This document shows positions 23,466-36,015 of a stretch of DNA of 64,000 nucleotides, piece after piece (the first letter of the stretch is position 1; each line of letters begins with the position of its first letter). The position numbers and the translations under genes were made by a program. The stretch comes from Perilla frutescens (lineage: Eukaryota > Streptophyta > Magnoliopsida > Lamiales > Lamiaceae): NCBI GenBank assembly GCA_026008535.1, contig BRKX01000017.1:4778501-4842500 (forward strand), read 5' to 3'. The notes beneath the pieces are model-generated. The model saw only the letters and a program-made list of their open reading frames with translations, did no database searches and was not told where the DNA came from.

Positions 23466-23872
23466 GTTAGAGTCTTTTCACAAAATTTTCTTATAGCTGG
23501 TGGCACAGCGGGCGGTGGTGGTCTCTGAACTTCAAACGCGCGTAACTTTCGAACCGATTGGAGTTACGGCGCGCACAGCATGTACACGCGAAGGTCTCGC
23601 CGAGCCGTACGACCTGGACAACAGGGCTCGCCCGTTGTGTGCAGTAGCCGAGGTCAAAAAAGAGCTTAGAGTGCCGGTTTCTTTTCCCGCCGTGTTTCAA
23701 CGGCCACTAATTCAGAGATTGTGGGTCCCACACTCGTAATCACGGCTCGCTGATGACGAAAGCTCTGTGTCGCGGTTTCAGTTACTCACAACGAGTAACA
23801 TAAAGTGAAAAACCGAACAAATTGCAAAAAAAAAGAACAAATTATCCGAAAAGATGAGTCTGAACTACAAAA

Positions 23873-23981
23873 GGGGTGCAACACGAGGACTTCACCCATC
23901 CTAGTACTACTCTCGCCCAAGCACGCTTAACTTCGGAGTTCTGATGGGATCCGGTGCATTAGTGCTGGTATGATCGCACCC
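23873..23981 (-). pseudogene. 5S rRNA: 5S rRNA copy 46, 10-bp deletion allele
   Basis: Deletion 89-98, otherwise consensus. Confidence 0.85.
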
Positions 23982-24389
23982 GTTAGAGTCTTTTCACAAA
24001 ATTTTCTTATAGCTGGTGGCACAGCGGGCGGTGGTGGTCTCTGAACTTCAAACGCGCGTAACTTTCGAACCGATTGGAGTTACGGGGCGCACAGCATGTA
24101 CACGCGAAGGTCTCGCCGAGCCGTACGACCTGCACAACGGGGCTTGCCCGTTGTGTGCAGTAGCCGAGGTCAAAAAAGAGCTTAGAGTGCCGGTTTCTTG
24201 GCCCGCCGTGTTTCAACGGCCACTAATTCAGAGATTGTGGGTCCCACACTCGTAATCACGGCTCGCTGATGACGAAAGCTCTGTGTCACGGTTTCAGTTA
24301 CTCACAACGAGTTACATAAAGTGAAAAACCGAACAAATTGCAAAAAAAAAAGAACAAATTATCCAAAAAGATGAGTCTGAACTACAAAA

Positions 24390-24508
24390 GGGGTGCAACA
24401 CGAGGACTTCCCATGGGGTCACCCATCCTAGTACTACTCTCGCCCAAGCACGCTTAACTTCGGAGTTCTGATGGGATCCGGTGCATTAGTGCTGGTATGA
24501 TCGCACCC
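24390..24508 (-). rRNA. 5S rRNA: 5S rRNA copy 47
   Basis: Full length; C95A. Confidence 0.94.
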
Positions 24509-24916
24509 GTTAGAGTCTCTTCACAAAATTTTCTTATAGCTGGTGGCACAGCGGGCGGTGGTGGTCTCTGAACTTCAAACGCGCGTAACTTTCGAACCGA
24601 TTGGAGTTACGGGGCGCACAGCATGTACACGCGAAGGTCTCGCCGAGCCGTACGACCTGCACAACGGGGCTTGCCCGTTGTGTGCAGTAGCCGAGGTCAA
24701 AAAAGAGCTTAGAGTGCCGGTTTCTTGGCCCGCCGTGTTTCAACGGCCACTAATTCAGAGATTGTGGGTCCCACACTCGTAATCACGGCTCGCTGATGAC
24801 GAAAGCTCTGTGTCACGGTTTCAGTTACTCACAACGAGTTACATAAAGTGAAAAACCGAACAAATTGCAAAAAAAAAAGAACAAATTATCCAAAAAGATG
24901 AGTCTGAACTACAAAA

Positions 24917-25035
24917 GGGGTGCAACACGAGGACTTCCCATGGGGTCACCCATCCTAGTACTACTCTCGCCCAAGCACGCTTAACTTCGGAGTTCTGATG
25001 GGATCCGGTGCATTAGTGCTGGTATGATCGCACCC
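24917..25035 (-). rRNA. 5S rRNA: 5S rRNA copy 48
   Basis: Full length; C95A. Confidence 0.94.
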
Positions 25036-25443
25036 GTTAGAGTCTTTTCACAAAATTTTCTTATAGCTGGTGGCACAGCGGGCGGTGGTGGTCTCTGAAC
25101 TTCAAACGCGCGTAACTTTCGAACCGATTGGAGTTACGGGGCGCACAGCATGTACACGCGAAGGTCTCGCCGATCCGTACGACCTGCACAACGGGGCTTG
25201 CCCGTTGTGTGCACTAGCCGAGGTCAAAAAAGAGCTTAGAGTGCCGGTTTCTTGGCCCGCCGTGTTTCAACGGCCACTAATTCAGAGATTGTGGGTCCCA
25301 CACTCGTAATCACGGCTCGCTGATGACGAAAGCTCTGTGTCGCGGTTTCAGTTACTCACAACGAGTTACATAAAGTGAAAAACCGAACAAATTGCAAAAA
25401 AAAAAGAACAAATTATCCGAAAAGATGAGTCTGAACTACGAAA

Positions 25444-25552
25444 GGGGTGCAACACGAGGACTTCACCCATCCTAGTACTACTCTCGCCCAAGCACGCTTA
25501 ACTTCGGAGTTCTGATGGGATCCGGTGCATTAGTGCTGGTATGATCGCACCC
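25444..25552 (-). pseudogene. 5S rRNA: 5S rRNA copy 49, deletion allele with broken T4
   Basis: Deletion 89-98; terminator TTTC as copy 44. Confidence 0.86.
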
Positions 25553-25960
25553 GTTAGAGTCTTTTCACAAAATTTTCTTATAGCTGGTGGCACAGCGGGC
25601 GGTGGTGGTCTCTGAACTTCAAACGCGCGTAACTTTCGAACCGATTGGAGTTACGGGGCGCACAGCATGTACACGCGAAGGTCTCGCCGAGCCGTATGAC
25701 CTGCACAACGGGGCTTGCCCGTTGTGTGCACTAGCCGAGGTCAAAAAAGAGCTTAGAGTGCCGGTTTCTTGGCCTGCCGTGTTTCAACGGCCACTAATTC
25801 AGAGATTGTGGGTCCCACACTCGTAATCACGGCTCGCTGATGACGAAAGCTCTGTGTCGCGGTTTCAGTTACTCACAACGAGTAACATAAAGTGAAAAAC
25901 CGAACAAATTGCAAACAAAAAAGAACAAATTATCCGAAAAGATGAGTCTGAACTACAAAA

Positions 25961-26069
25961 GGGGTGCAACACGAGGACTTCACCCATCCTAGTACTACTC
26001 TCGCCCAAGCACGCTTAACTTCGGAGTTCTGATGGGATCCGGTGCATTAGTGCTGGTATGATCGCACCC
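25961..26069 (-). pseudogene. 5S rRNA: 5S rRNA copy 50, 10-bp deletion allele
   Basis: Deletion 89-98. Its downstream poly(T) is interrupted by one G on the transcript strand. Confidence 0.85.
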
Positions 26070-26477
26070 GTTAGAGTCTTTTCACAAAATTTTCTTATAG
26101 CTGGTGGCACAGCGGGCGGTGGTGGTCTCTGAACTTCAAACGCGCGTAACTTTCGAACCGATTGGAGTTACGGGGCGCACAGCATGTACACGCGAAGGTC
26201 TCGCCGAGCCGTACGACCTGCACAACGGGGCTTGCCCGTTGTGTGCACTAGCCGAGGTCAAAAAAGAGCTTAGAGTGCCGGTTTCTTGGCCCGCCGTGTT
26301 TCAACGGCCACTAATTCAGAGATTGTGGGTCCCACACTCGTAATCACAGCTCGCTGATGACGAAAGCTCTGTGTCGCGGTTTCAGTTACTCACAACGAGT
26401 TACATAAAGTGAAAAACCGAACAAATTGCAAAAAAAAAAGAACAAATTATCCGAAAAGATGAGTCTGAACTACAAAA

Positions 26478-26596
26478 GGGGTGCAACACGAGGACTTCCC
26501 ATGGGGTCACCCATCCTAGTACTACTCTCGCCCAAGCACGCTTAACTTCGGAGTTCTGATGTGATCCGGTGCATTAGTGCTGGTATGATCGCACCC
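26478..26596 (-). rRNA. 5S rRNA: 5S rRNA copy 51
   Basis: Full length; C95A, C35A as copy 45. Confidence 0.92.
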
Positions 26597-27003
26597 GTTA
26601 GAGTCTCTTCACAAAATTTTCTTATAGCTGGTGGCACAGCGGGCGGTGGTGGTCTCTGAACTTCAAACGCGCGTAACTTTCGAACCGATTGGAGTTACGG
26701 GGCGCACAGCATGTACACGCGAAGGTCTCGCCGAGCCGTACGACCTGGACAACAGGGCTCGCCCGTTGTGTGCAGTAGCCGAGGTCAAAAAAGAGCTTAG
26801 AGTGCCGGTTTCTTGGCCCGCCGTGTTTCAACGGCCACTAATTCAGAGATTGTGGGTCCCACACTCGTAATCACGGCTCGCTGATGACGAAAGCTCTGTG
26901 TCGCGGTTTCAGTTACTCACAACGAGTAACATAAAGTGAAAAACCGAACAAATTGCAAAAAAAAAGAACAAATTATCCGAAAAGATGAGTCTGAACTAAA
27001 AAA

Positions 27004-27112
27004 GGGGTGCAACACGAGGACTTCACCCATCCTAGTACTACTCTCGCCCAAGCACGCTTAACTTCGGAGTTCTGATGGGATCCGGTGCATTAGTGCTGGT
27101 ATGATCGCACCC
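27004..27112 (-). pseudogene. 5S rRNA: 5S rRNA copy 52, 10-bp deletion allele
   Basis: Deletion 89-98; T6 terminator. Confidence 0.85.
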
Positions 27113-27520
27113 GTTAGAGTCTTTTCACAAAATTTTCTTATAGCTGGTGGCACAGCGGGCGGTGGTGGTCTCTGAACTTCAAACGCGCGTAACTTTCGAA
27201 CCGATTGGAGTTACGGGGCGCACAGCATGTACACGCGAAGGTCTCGCCGAGCCGTACGACCTGCACAACGGGGCTTGCCCGTTGTGTGCAGTAGCCGAGG
27301 TCAAAAAAGAGCTTAGAGTGCCGGTTTCTTGGCCCGCCGTGTTTCAACGGCCACTAATTCAGAGATTGTGGGTCCCACACTCGTAATCACGGCTCGCTGA
27401 TGACGAAAGCTCTGTGTCACGGTTTCAGTTACTCACAACGAGTTACATAAAGTGAAAAACCGAACAAATTGCAAAAAAAAAAGAACAAATTATCCAAAAA
27501 GATGAGTCTGAACTACAAAA

Positions 27521-27639
27521 GGGGTGCAACACGAGGACTTCCCATGGGGTCACCCATCCTAGTACTACTCTCGCCCAAGCACGCTTAACTTCGGAGTTCT
27601 GATGGGATCCGGTGCATTAGTGCTGGTATGATCGCACCC
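27521..27639 (-). rRNA. 5S rRNA: 5S rRNA copy 53
   Basis: Full length; C95A. Confidence 0.94.
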
Positions 27640-28047
27640 GTTAGAGTCTCTTCACAAAATTTTCTTATAGCTGGTGGCACAGCGGGCGGTGGTGGTCTCT
27701 GAACTTCAAACGCGCGTAACTTTCGAACCGATTGGAGTTACGGGGCGCACAGCATGTACACGCGAAGGTCTCGCCGAGCCGTACGACCTGCACAACGGGG
27801 CTTGCCCGTTGTGTGCAGTAGCCGAGGTCAAAAAAGAGCTTAGAGTGCCGGTTTCTTGGCCCGCCGTGTTTCAACGGCCACTAATTCAGAGATTGTGGGT
27901 CCCACACTCGTAATCACGGCTCGCTGATGACGAAAGCTCTGTGTCACGGTTTCAGTTACTCACAACGAGTTACATAAAGTGAAAAACCGAACAAATTGCA
28001 AAAAAAAAAGAACAAATTATCCAAAAAGATGAGTCTGAACTACAAAA

Positions 28048-28166
28048 GGGGTGCAACACGAGGACTTCCCATGGGGTCACCCATCCTAGTACTACTCTCG
28101 CCCAAGCACGCTTAACTTCGGAGTTCTGATGGGATCCGGTGCATTAGTGCTGGTATGATCGCACCC
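28048..28166 (-). rRNA. 5S rRNA: 5S rRNA copy 54
   Basis: Full length; C95A. The unit looks identical to the preceding one. Confidence 0.94.
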
Positions 28167-28574
28167 GTTAGAGTCTCTTCACAAAATTTTCTTATAGCTG
28201 GTGGCACAGCGGGCGGTGGTGGTCTCTGAACTTCAAACGCGCGTAACTTTCGAACCGATTGGAGTTACGGGGCGCACAGCATGTACACGCGAAGGTCTCG
28301 CCGAGCCGTACGACCTGCACAACGGGGCTTGCCCGTTGTGTGCAGTAGCCGAGGTCAAAAAAGAGCTTAGAGTGCCGGTTTCTTGGCCCGCCGTGTTTCA
28401 ACGGCCACTAATTCAGAGATTGTGGGTCCCACACTCGTAATCACGGCTCGCTGATGACGAAAGCTCTGTGTCACGGTTTCAGTTACTCACAACGAGTTAC
28501 ATAAAGTGAAAAACCGAACAAATTGCAAAAAAAAAAGAACAAATTATCCAAAAAGATGAGTCTGAACTACAAAA

Positions 28575-28693
28575 GGGGTGCAACACGAGGACTTCCCATG
28601 GGGTCACCCATCCTAGTACTACTCTCGCCCAAGCACGCTTAACTTCGGAGTTCTGATGGGATCCGGTGCATTAGTGCTGGTATGATCGCACCC
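28575..28693 (-). rRNA. 5S rRNA: 5S rRNA copy 55
   Basis: Full length; C95A. Confidence 0.94.
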
Positions 28694-29101
28694 GTTAGAG
28701 TCTTTTCACAAAATTTTCTTATAGCTGGTGGCACAGCGGGCGGTGGTGGTCTCTGAACTTCAAACGCGCGTAACTTTCGAACCGATTGGAGTTACGGGGC
28801 GCACAGCATGTACACGCGAAGGTCTCGCCGAGCCGTACGACCTGCACAACGGGGCTTGCCCGTTGTGTGCACTAGCCGAGGTCAAAAAAGAGCTTAGAGT
28901 GCCGGTTTCTTGGCCCGCCGTGTTTCAACGGCCACTAATTCAGAGATTGTGGGTCCCACACTCGTAATCACGGCTCGCTGATGACGAAAGCTCTGTGTCG
29001 CGGTTTCAGTTACTCACAACGAGTTACATAAAGTGAAAAACCGAACAAATTGCAAAAAAAAAAGAACAAATTATCCGAAAAGATGAGTCTGAACTACGAA
29101 A

Positions 29102-29210
29102 GGGGTGCAACACGAGGACTTCACCCATCCTAGTACTACTCTCGCCCAAGCACGCTTAACTTCGGAGTTCTGATGGGATCCGGTGCATTAGTGCTGGTAT
29201 GATCGCACCC
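29102..29210 (-). pseudogene. 5S rRNA: 5S rRNA copy 56, deletion allele with broken T4
   Basis: Deletion 89-98; terminator TTTC. Confidence 0.86.
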
Positions 29211-29618
29211 GTTAGAGTCTTTTCACAAAATTTTCTTATAGCTGGTGGCACAGCGGGCGGTGGTGGTCTCTGAACTTCAAACGCGCGTAACTTTCGAACC
29301 GATTGGAGTTACGGGGCGCACAGCATGTACACGCGAAGGTCTCGCCGAGCCGTACGACCTGCACAACGGGGCTTGCCCGTTGTGTGCAGTAGCCGAGGTC
29401 AAAAAAGAGCTTAGAGTGCCGGTTTCTTGGCCCGCCGTGTTTCAACGGCCACTAATTCAGAGATTGTGGGTCCCACACTCGTAATCACGGCTCGCTGATG
29501 ACGAAAGCTCTGTGTCACGGTTTCAGTTACTCACAACGAGTTACATAAAGTGAAAAACCGAACAAATTGCAAAAAAAAAAGAACAAATTATCCAAAAAGA
29601 TGAGTCTGAACTACAAAA

Positions 29619-29737
29619 GGGGTGCAACACGAGGACTTCCCATGGGGTCACCCATCCTAGTACTACTCTCGCCCAAGCACGCTTAACTTCGGAGTTCTGA
29701 TGGGATCCGGTGCATTAGTGCTGGTATGATCGCACCC
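29619..29737 (-). rRNA. 5S rRNA: 5S rRNA copy 57
   Basis: Full length; C95A. Confidence 0.94.
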
Positions 29738-30145
29738 GTTAGAGTCTCTTCACAAAATTTTCTTATAGCTGGTGGCACAGCGGGCGGTGGTGGTCTCTGA
29801 ACTTCAAACGCGCGTAACTTTCGAACCGATTGGAGTTACGGGGCGCACAGCATGTACACGCGAAGGTCTCGCCGAGCCGTACGACCTGCACAACGGGGCT
29901 TGCCCGTTGTGTGCAGTAGCCGAGGTCAAAAAAGAGCTTAGAGTGCCGGTTTCTTGGCCCGCCGTGTTTCAACGGCCACTAATTCAGAGATTGTGGGTCC
30001 CACACTCGTAATCACGGCTCGCTGATGACGAAAGCTCTGTGTCACGGTTTCAGTTACTCACAACGAGTTACATAAAGTGAAAAACCGAACAAATTGCAAA
30101 AAAAAAAGAACAAATTATCCAAAAAGATGAGTCTGAACTACAAAA

Positions 30146-30264
30146 GGGGTGCAACACGAGGACTTCCCATGGGGTCACCCATCCTAGTACTACTCTCGCC
30201 CAAGCACGCTTAACTTCGGAGTTCTGATGGGATCCGGTGCATTAGTGCTGGTATGATCGCACCC
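30146..30264 (-). rRNA. 5S rRNA: 5S rRNA copy 58
   Basis: Full length; C95A. Confidence 0.94.
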
Positions 30265-30672
30265 GTTAGAGTCTTTTCACAAAATTTTCTTATAGCTGGT
30301 GGCACAGCGGGCGGTGGTGGTCTCTGAACTTCAAACGCGCGTAACTTTCGAACCGATTGGAGTTACGGGGCGCACAGCATGTACACGCGAAGGTCTCGCC
30401 GAGCCGTACGACCTGCACAACGGGGCTTGCCCGTTGTGTGCACTAGCCGAGGTCAAAAAAGAGCTTAGAGTGCCGGTTTCTTGGCCCGCCGTGTTTCAAC
30501 GGCCACTAATTCAGAGATTGTGGGTCCCACACTCGTAATCACGGCTCGCTGATGACGAAAGCTCTGTGTCGCGGTTTCAGTTACTCACAACGAGTTACAT
30601 AAAGTGAAAAACCGAACAAATTGCAAAAAAAAAAGAACAAATTATCCGAAAAGATGAGTCTGAACTACGAAA

Positions 30673-30781
30673 GGGGTGCAACACGAGGACTTCACCCATC
30701 CTAGTACTACTCTCGCCCAAGCACGCTTAACTTCGGAGTTCTGATGGGATCCGGTGCATTAGTGCTGGTATGATCGCACCC
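30673..30781 (-). pseudogene. 5S rRNA: 5S rRNA copy 59, deletion allele with broken T4
   Basis: Deletion 89-98; terminator TTTC. Confidence 0.86.
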
Positions 30782-31189
30782 GTTAGAGTCTTTTCACAAA
30801 ATTTTCTTATAGCTGGTGGCACAGCGGGCGGTGGTGGTCTCTGAACTTCAAACGCGCGTAACTTTCGAACCGATTGGAGTTACGGGGCGCACAGCATGTA
30901 CACGCGAAGGTCTCGCCGAGCCGTATGACCTGCACAACGGGGCTTGCCCGTTGTGTGCACTAGCCGAGGTCAAAAAAGAGCTTAGAGTGCCGGTTTCTTG
31001 GCCTGCCGTGTTTCAACGGCCACTAATTCAGAGATTGTGGGTCCCACACTCGTAATCATAGCTCGCTGATGACGAAAGCTCTGTGTCGCGGTTTCAGTTA
31101 CTCACAACGAGTTACATAAAGTGAAAAACCGAACAAATTGCAAAAAAAAAAGAACAAATTATCTGAAAAGATGAGTCTGAACTACAAAA

Positions 31190-31308
31190 GGGGTGCAACA
31201 CGAGGACTTCCCATGGGGTCACCCATCCTAGTACTACTCTCGCCCAAGCATGCTTAACTTCGGAGTTCTGATGGGATCCGGTGCATTAGTGCTGGTATGA
31301 TCGCACCC
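31190..31308 (-). rRNA. 5S rRNA: 5S rRNA copy 60
   Basis: Full length; C95A and G58A, the latter unpairing C20-G58 in helix II. Confidence 0.92.
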
Positions 31309-31716
31309 GTTAGAGTCTCTTCACAAAATTTTCTTATAGCTGGTGGCACAGCGGGCGGTGGTGGTCTCTGAACTTCAAACGCGCGTAACTTTCGAACCGA
31401 TTGGAGTTACGGGGCGCACAGCATGTACACGCGAAGGTCTCGCCGAGCCGTACGACCTGGACAACAGGGCTTGCCCGTTGTGTGCAGTAGCCGAGGTCAA
31501 AAAAGAGCTTAGAGTGCCGGTTTCTTGGCCCGCCGTGTTTCAACGGCCACTAATTCAGAGATTGTGGGTCCCACACTCGTAATCACGGCTCGCTGATGAC
31601 GAAAGCTCTGTGTCGCGGTTTCAGTTACTCACAACGAGTAACATAAAGTGAAAAACCGAACAAATTGCAAACAAAAAAGAACAAATTATCCGAAAAGATG
31701 AGTCTGAACTACAAAA

Positions 31717-31825
31717 GGGGTGCAACACGAGGACTTCACCCATCCTAGTACTACTCTCGCCCAAGCACGCTTAACTTCGGAGTTCTGATGGGATCCGGTG
31801 CATTAGTGCTGGTATGATCGCACCC
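31717..31825 (-). pseudogene. 5S rRNA: 5S rRNA copy 61, 10-bp deletion allele
   Basis: Deletion 89-98; interrupted downstream poly(T). Confidence 0.85.
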
Positions 31826-32234
31826 GTTAGAGTCTTTTCACAAAATTTTCTTATAGCTGGTGGCACAGCGGGCGGTGGTGGTCTCTGAACTTCAAACGCG
31901 CGTAACTTTCGAACCGATTGGAGTTACGGGGCGCACAGCATGTACACGCGAAGGTCTCGCCGAGCCGTACGACCTGCACAACGGGGCTTGCCCGTTGTGT
32001 GCACTAGCCGAGGTCAAAAAAGAGCTTAGAGTGCCGGTTTCTTGGCCCGCCGTGTTTCAACGGCCACTAATTCAGAGATTGTGGGTCCCACACTCGTAAT
32101 CACAGCTCGCTGATGACGAAAGCTCTGTGTCGCGGTTTCAGTTACTCACAACGAGTAACATAAAGTGAAAAACCGAACAAATTGCAAAAAAAAAAAGAAC
32201 AAATTATCCGAATAGATGAGTCTGAACTACAAAA

Positions 32235-32353
32235 AGGGTGCAACACGAGGACTTCCTATGGGGTCACCCATCCTAGTACTACTCTCGCCCAAGCACGCTT
32301 AACTTCGGAGTTCTGATGGGATTCGGTGCATTAGTGCTGGTATGATCGCACCC
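32235..32353 (-). rRNA. 5S rRNA: 5S rRNA copy 62
   Basis: Full length; C119T (giving T5), G97A, C95A, G31A. Confidence 0.91.
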
Positions 32354-32762
32354 GTTAGAGTGTCTTCACAAAATTTTCTTATAGCTGGTGGCACAGCGGG
32401 CGGTGGTGGTCTCTGAACTTCAAACGCGCGTAACTTTCGAACCGATTGGAGTTACGGGGCGCACAGCATGTACACGCGAAGTTCTCGCCGAGCCGTACGA
32501 CCTGGACAATAGGGCTCGCCCGTTGTGTGCACTAGCCGAGGTCAAAAAAGAGCTTAGAGTTCCGGTTTCGTGGCCCGCCGTGTTTCAACGGCCACTAATT
32601 CAGAGATTGTGGGTCCCACACTCGTAATCACGGATCGCTGATGACGAAAGCTCTGTGTCGCGGTTTTAGTTACTCATAACGAGTAACATAAAGCGAAAAA
32701 CCGAACAAATTGCAAAAAAAAAAAGAACAAATTATCCGAAAAGATGAGTCTGAACTACAAAA

Positions 32763-32881
32763 GGGGTGCAACACGAGGATTTCCCAGGGTGTCACCCATC
32801 CTAGTACTACTCTCGCCCAAGCACGCTTAACTTCGGAGTTCTGATGGGATGCGGTGCATTAGTGCTTGTATGATCGCACCC
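32763..32881 (-). rRNA. 5S rRNA: 5S rRNA copy 63
   Basis: Full length; G102A, C92A, G31C, C15A. C15A unpairs C15-G64 of helix II. Confidence 0.9.
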
Positions 32882-33289
32882 GTTAGAGTCTCTTCACAAA
32901 ATTTTCTTATAGCTGGTGGCACAGCGGGCGGTGGTGGTCTCTGAACTTCAAACGCGCGTAACTTTCGAACCGATTGGAGTTACGGGGCGCACAGCATGTA
33001 CACGCGAAGGTCTCGCCGAGCCGTACGACCTGGACAACAGGGCTTGCCCGTTCTGTGCAGTAGCCGAGGTCAAAAAAGAGCTTAGAGTGCCGGTTTCTTG
33101 GCCCGCCGTGTTTCAACGGCCACTAATTCAGAGATTGTGGGTCCCACACTCGTAATCACGGCTCGCTGATGACGAAAGCTCTGTGTCGCGGTTTCAGTTA
33201 CTCACAACGAGTAACATAAAGTGAAAAACCGAACAAATTGCAAACAAAAAAGAACAAATTATCCGAAAAGATGAGTCTGAACTACAAAA

Positions 33290-33398
33290 GGGGTGCAACA
33301 CGAGGACTTCACCCATCCTAGTACTACTCTCGCCCAAGCACGCTTAACTTCGGAGTTCTGATGGGATCCGGTGCATTAGTGCTGGTATGATCGCACCC
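33290..33398 (-). pseudogene. 5S rRNA: 5S rRNA copy 64, 10-bp deletion allele
   Basis: Deletion 89-98, otherwise consensus. Confidence 0.85.
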
Positions 33399-33806
33399 GT
33401 TAGAGTCTTTTCACAAAATTTTCTTATAGCTGGTGGCACAGCGGGCGGTGGTGGTCTCTGAACTTCAAACGCGCGTAACTTTCGAACCGATTGGAGTTAC
33501 GGGGCGCACAGCATGTACACGCGAAGGTCTCACCGAGCCGTACGACCTGCACAACGGGGCTTGCCCGTTGTGTGCACTAGCCGAGGTCAAAAAAGAGCTT
33601 AGAGTGCCGGTTTCTTGGCCCGCCGTGTTTCAACGGCCACTAATTCAGAGATTGTGGGTCCCACACTCGTAATCACAGCTCACTGATGACGAAAGCTCTG
33701 TGTCGCGGTTTCAGTTACTCACAACGAGTTACATAAAGTGAAAAACCGAACAAATTGCAAAAAAAAAAGAACAAATTATCCGAAAAGATGAGTCTGAACT
33801 ACAAAA

Positions 33807-33925
33807 GGGGTGCAACACGAGGACTTCCCATGGGGTCACCCATCCTAGTACTACTCTCGCCCAAGCACGCTTAACTTCGGAGTTCTGATGGGATCCGGTG
33901 CATTAGTGCTGGTATGATCGCACCC
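33807..33925 (-). rRNA. 5S rRNA: 5S rRNA copy 65
   Basis: Full length; C95A. Confidence 0.94.
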
Positions 33926-34333
33926 GTTAGAGTCTCTTCACAAAATTTTCTTATAGCTGGTGGCACAGCGGGCGGTGGTGGTCTCTGAACTTCAAACGCG
34001 CGTAACTTTCGAACCGATTGGAGTTACGGGGCGCACAGCATGTACACGCGAAGGTCTCGCCGAGCCGTACGACCTGGACAACAGGGCTTGCCCGTTGTGT
34101 GCAGTAGCCGAGGTCAAAAAAGAGCTTAGAGTGCCGGTTTCTTGGCCCGCCGTGTTTCAACGGCCACTAATTCAGAGATTGTGGGTCCCACACTCGTAAT
34201 CACGGCTCGCTGATGACGAAAGCTCTGTCTCGCGGTTTCAGTTACTCACAACGAGTAACATAAAGTGAAAAACCGAACAAATTGCAAACAAAAAAGAACA
34301 AATTATCCGAAAAGATGAGTCTGAACTACAAAA

Positions 34334-34442
34334 GGGGTGCAACACGAGGACTTCACCCATCCTAGTACTACTCTCGCCCAAGCACGCTTAACTTCGGAGT
34401 TCTGATGGGATCCGGTGCATTAGTGCTGGTATGATCGCACCC
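34334..34442 (-). pseudogene. 5S rRNA: 5S rRNA copy 66, 10-bp deletion allele
   Basis: Deletion 89-98, otherwise consensus. Confidence 0.85.
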
Positions 34443-34851
34443 GTTAGAGTCTTTTCACAAAATTTTCTTATAGCTGGTGGCACAGCGGGCGGTGGTGGTC
34501 TCTGAACTTCAAACGCGCGTAACTTTCGAACCGATTGGAGTTACGGGGCGCACAGCATGTACACGCGAAGGTCTCGCAGAGCCGTACGACCTGCACAACG
34601 GGGCTTGCCCGTTGTGTGCACTAGCCGAGGTCAAAAAAGAGCTTAGAGTGCCGGTTTCTTGGCCCGCCGTGTTTCAACGGCCACTAATTCAGAGATTGTG
34701 GGTCCCACACTCGTAATCACAGCTCGCTGATGACGAAAGCTCTGTGTCGCGGTTTCAGTTACTCACAACGAGTAACATAAAGTGAAAAACCGAACAAATT
34801 GCAAAAAAAAAGAGAACAAATTATCCGAATAGATGAGTCTGAACTACAAAA

Positions 34852-34970
34852 AGGGTGCAACACGAGGACTTCCTATGGGGTCACCCATCCTAGTACTACT
34901 CTCGCCCAAGCACGCTTAACTTCGGAGTTCTGATGGGATCCGGTGCATTAGTGCTGGTATGATCGCACCC
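34852..34970 (-). rRNA. 5S rRNA: 5S rRNA copy 67
   Basis: Full length; C119T, G97A, C95A. Confidence 0.92.
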
Positions 34971-35379
34971 GTTAGAGTGTCTTCACAAAATTTTCTTATA
35001 GCTGGTGGCACAGCGGGCGGTGGTGGTCTCTGAACTTCAAACGCGCGTAACTTTCGAACCGATTGGAGTTACGGGGCGCACAGCATGTACACGCGAAGGT
35101 CTCGCCGAGCCGTACGACCTGGACAATAGGGCTCGCCCGTTGTGTGCACTAGCCGAGGTCAAAAAAGAGCTTAGAGTTCCGGTTTCGTGGCCCGCCGTGT
35201 TTCAACGGCCACTAATTCAGAGATTGTGGGTCCCACACTCGTAATCACGGATCGCTGATGACGAAAGCTCTGTGTCGCGGTTTTAGTTACTCATAACGAG
35301 TAACATAAAGCGAAAAACCGAACAAATTGCAAAAAAAAAAAGAACAAATTATCCGAAAAGATGAGTCTGAACTACAAAA

Positions 35380-35498
35380 GGGGTGCAACACGAGGATTTC
35401 CCAGGGGGTCACCCATCCTAGTACTACTCTCGCCCAAGCACGCTTAACTTCGGAGTTCTGATGGGATGCGGTGCATTAGTGCTGGTATGATCGCACCC
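35380..35498 (-). rRNA. 5S rRNA: 5S rRNA copy 68
   Basis: Full length; G102A, G31C. Confidence 0.92.
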
Positions 35499-35906
35499 GT
35501 TAGAGTCTCTTCACAAAATTTTCTTATAGCTGGTGGCACAGCGGGCGGTGGTGGTCTCTGAACTTCAAACGCGCGTAACTTTCGAACCGATTGGAGTTAC
35601 GGGGCGCACAGCATGTACACGCGAAGGTCTCGCCGAGCCGTACGACCTGGACAACAGGGCTTGCCCGTTGTGTGCAGTAGCCGAGGTCAAAAAAGAGCTT
35701 AGAGTGCCGGTTTCTTGGCCCGCCGTGTTTCAACGGCCACTAATTCAGAGATTGTGGGTCCCACACTCGTAATCACGGCTCGCTGATGACGAAAGCTCTG
35801 TGTCGCGGTTTCAGTTACTCACAACGAGTAACATAAAGTGAAAAACCGAACAAATTGCAAACAAAAAAGAACAAATTATCCGAAAAGATGAGTCTGAACT
35901 ACAAAA

Positions 35907-36015
35907 GGGGTGCAACACGAGGACTTCACCCATCCTAGTACTACTCTCGCCCAAGCACGCTTAACTTCGGAGTTCTGATGGGATCCGGTGCATTAGTGCT
36001 GGTATGATCGCACCC
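35907..36015 (-). pseudogene. 5S rRNA: 5S rRNA copy 69, 10-bp deletion allele
   Basis: Deletion 89-98, otherwise consensus. Confidence 0.85.

Larger units (their letters stand above)
22456..31342. repeat. recently amplified monomer cluster
   Basis: Spacers anchored at 24016, 24543, 27147, 27674, 28201, 29245 and 29772 all carry TGTGTCACGG and TTATCCAAAAAG and look near-identical. They alternate with deletion copies whose terminator reads TTTC (copies 44, 49, 56, 59). Three such units in a row at 27147-28727 point to local unit gain. Confidence 0.8.
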
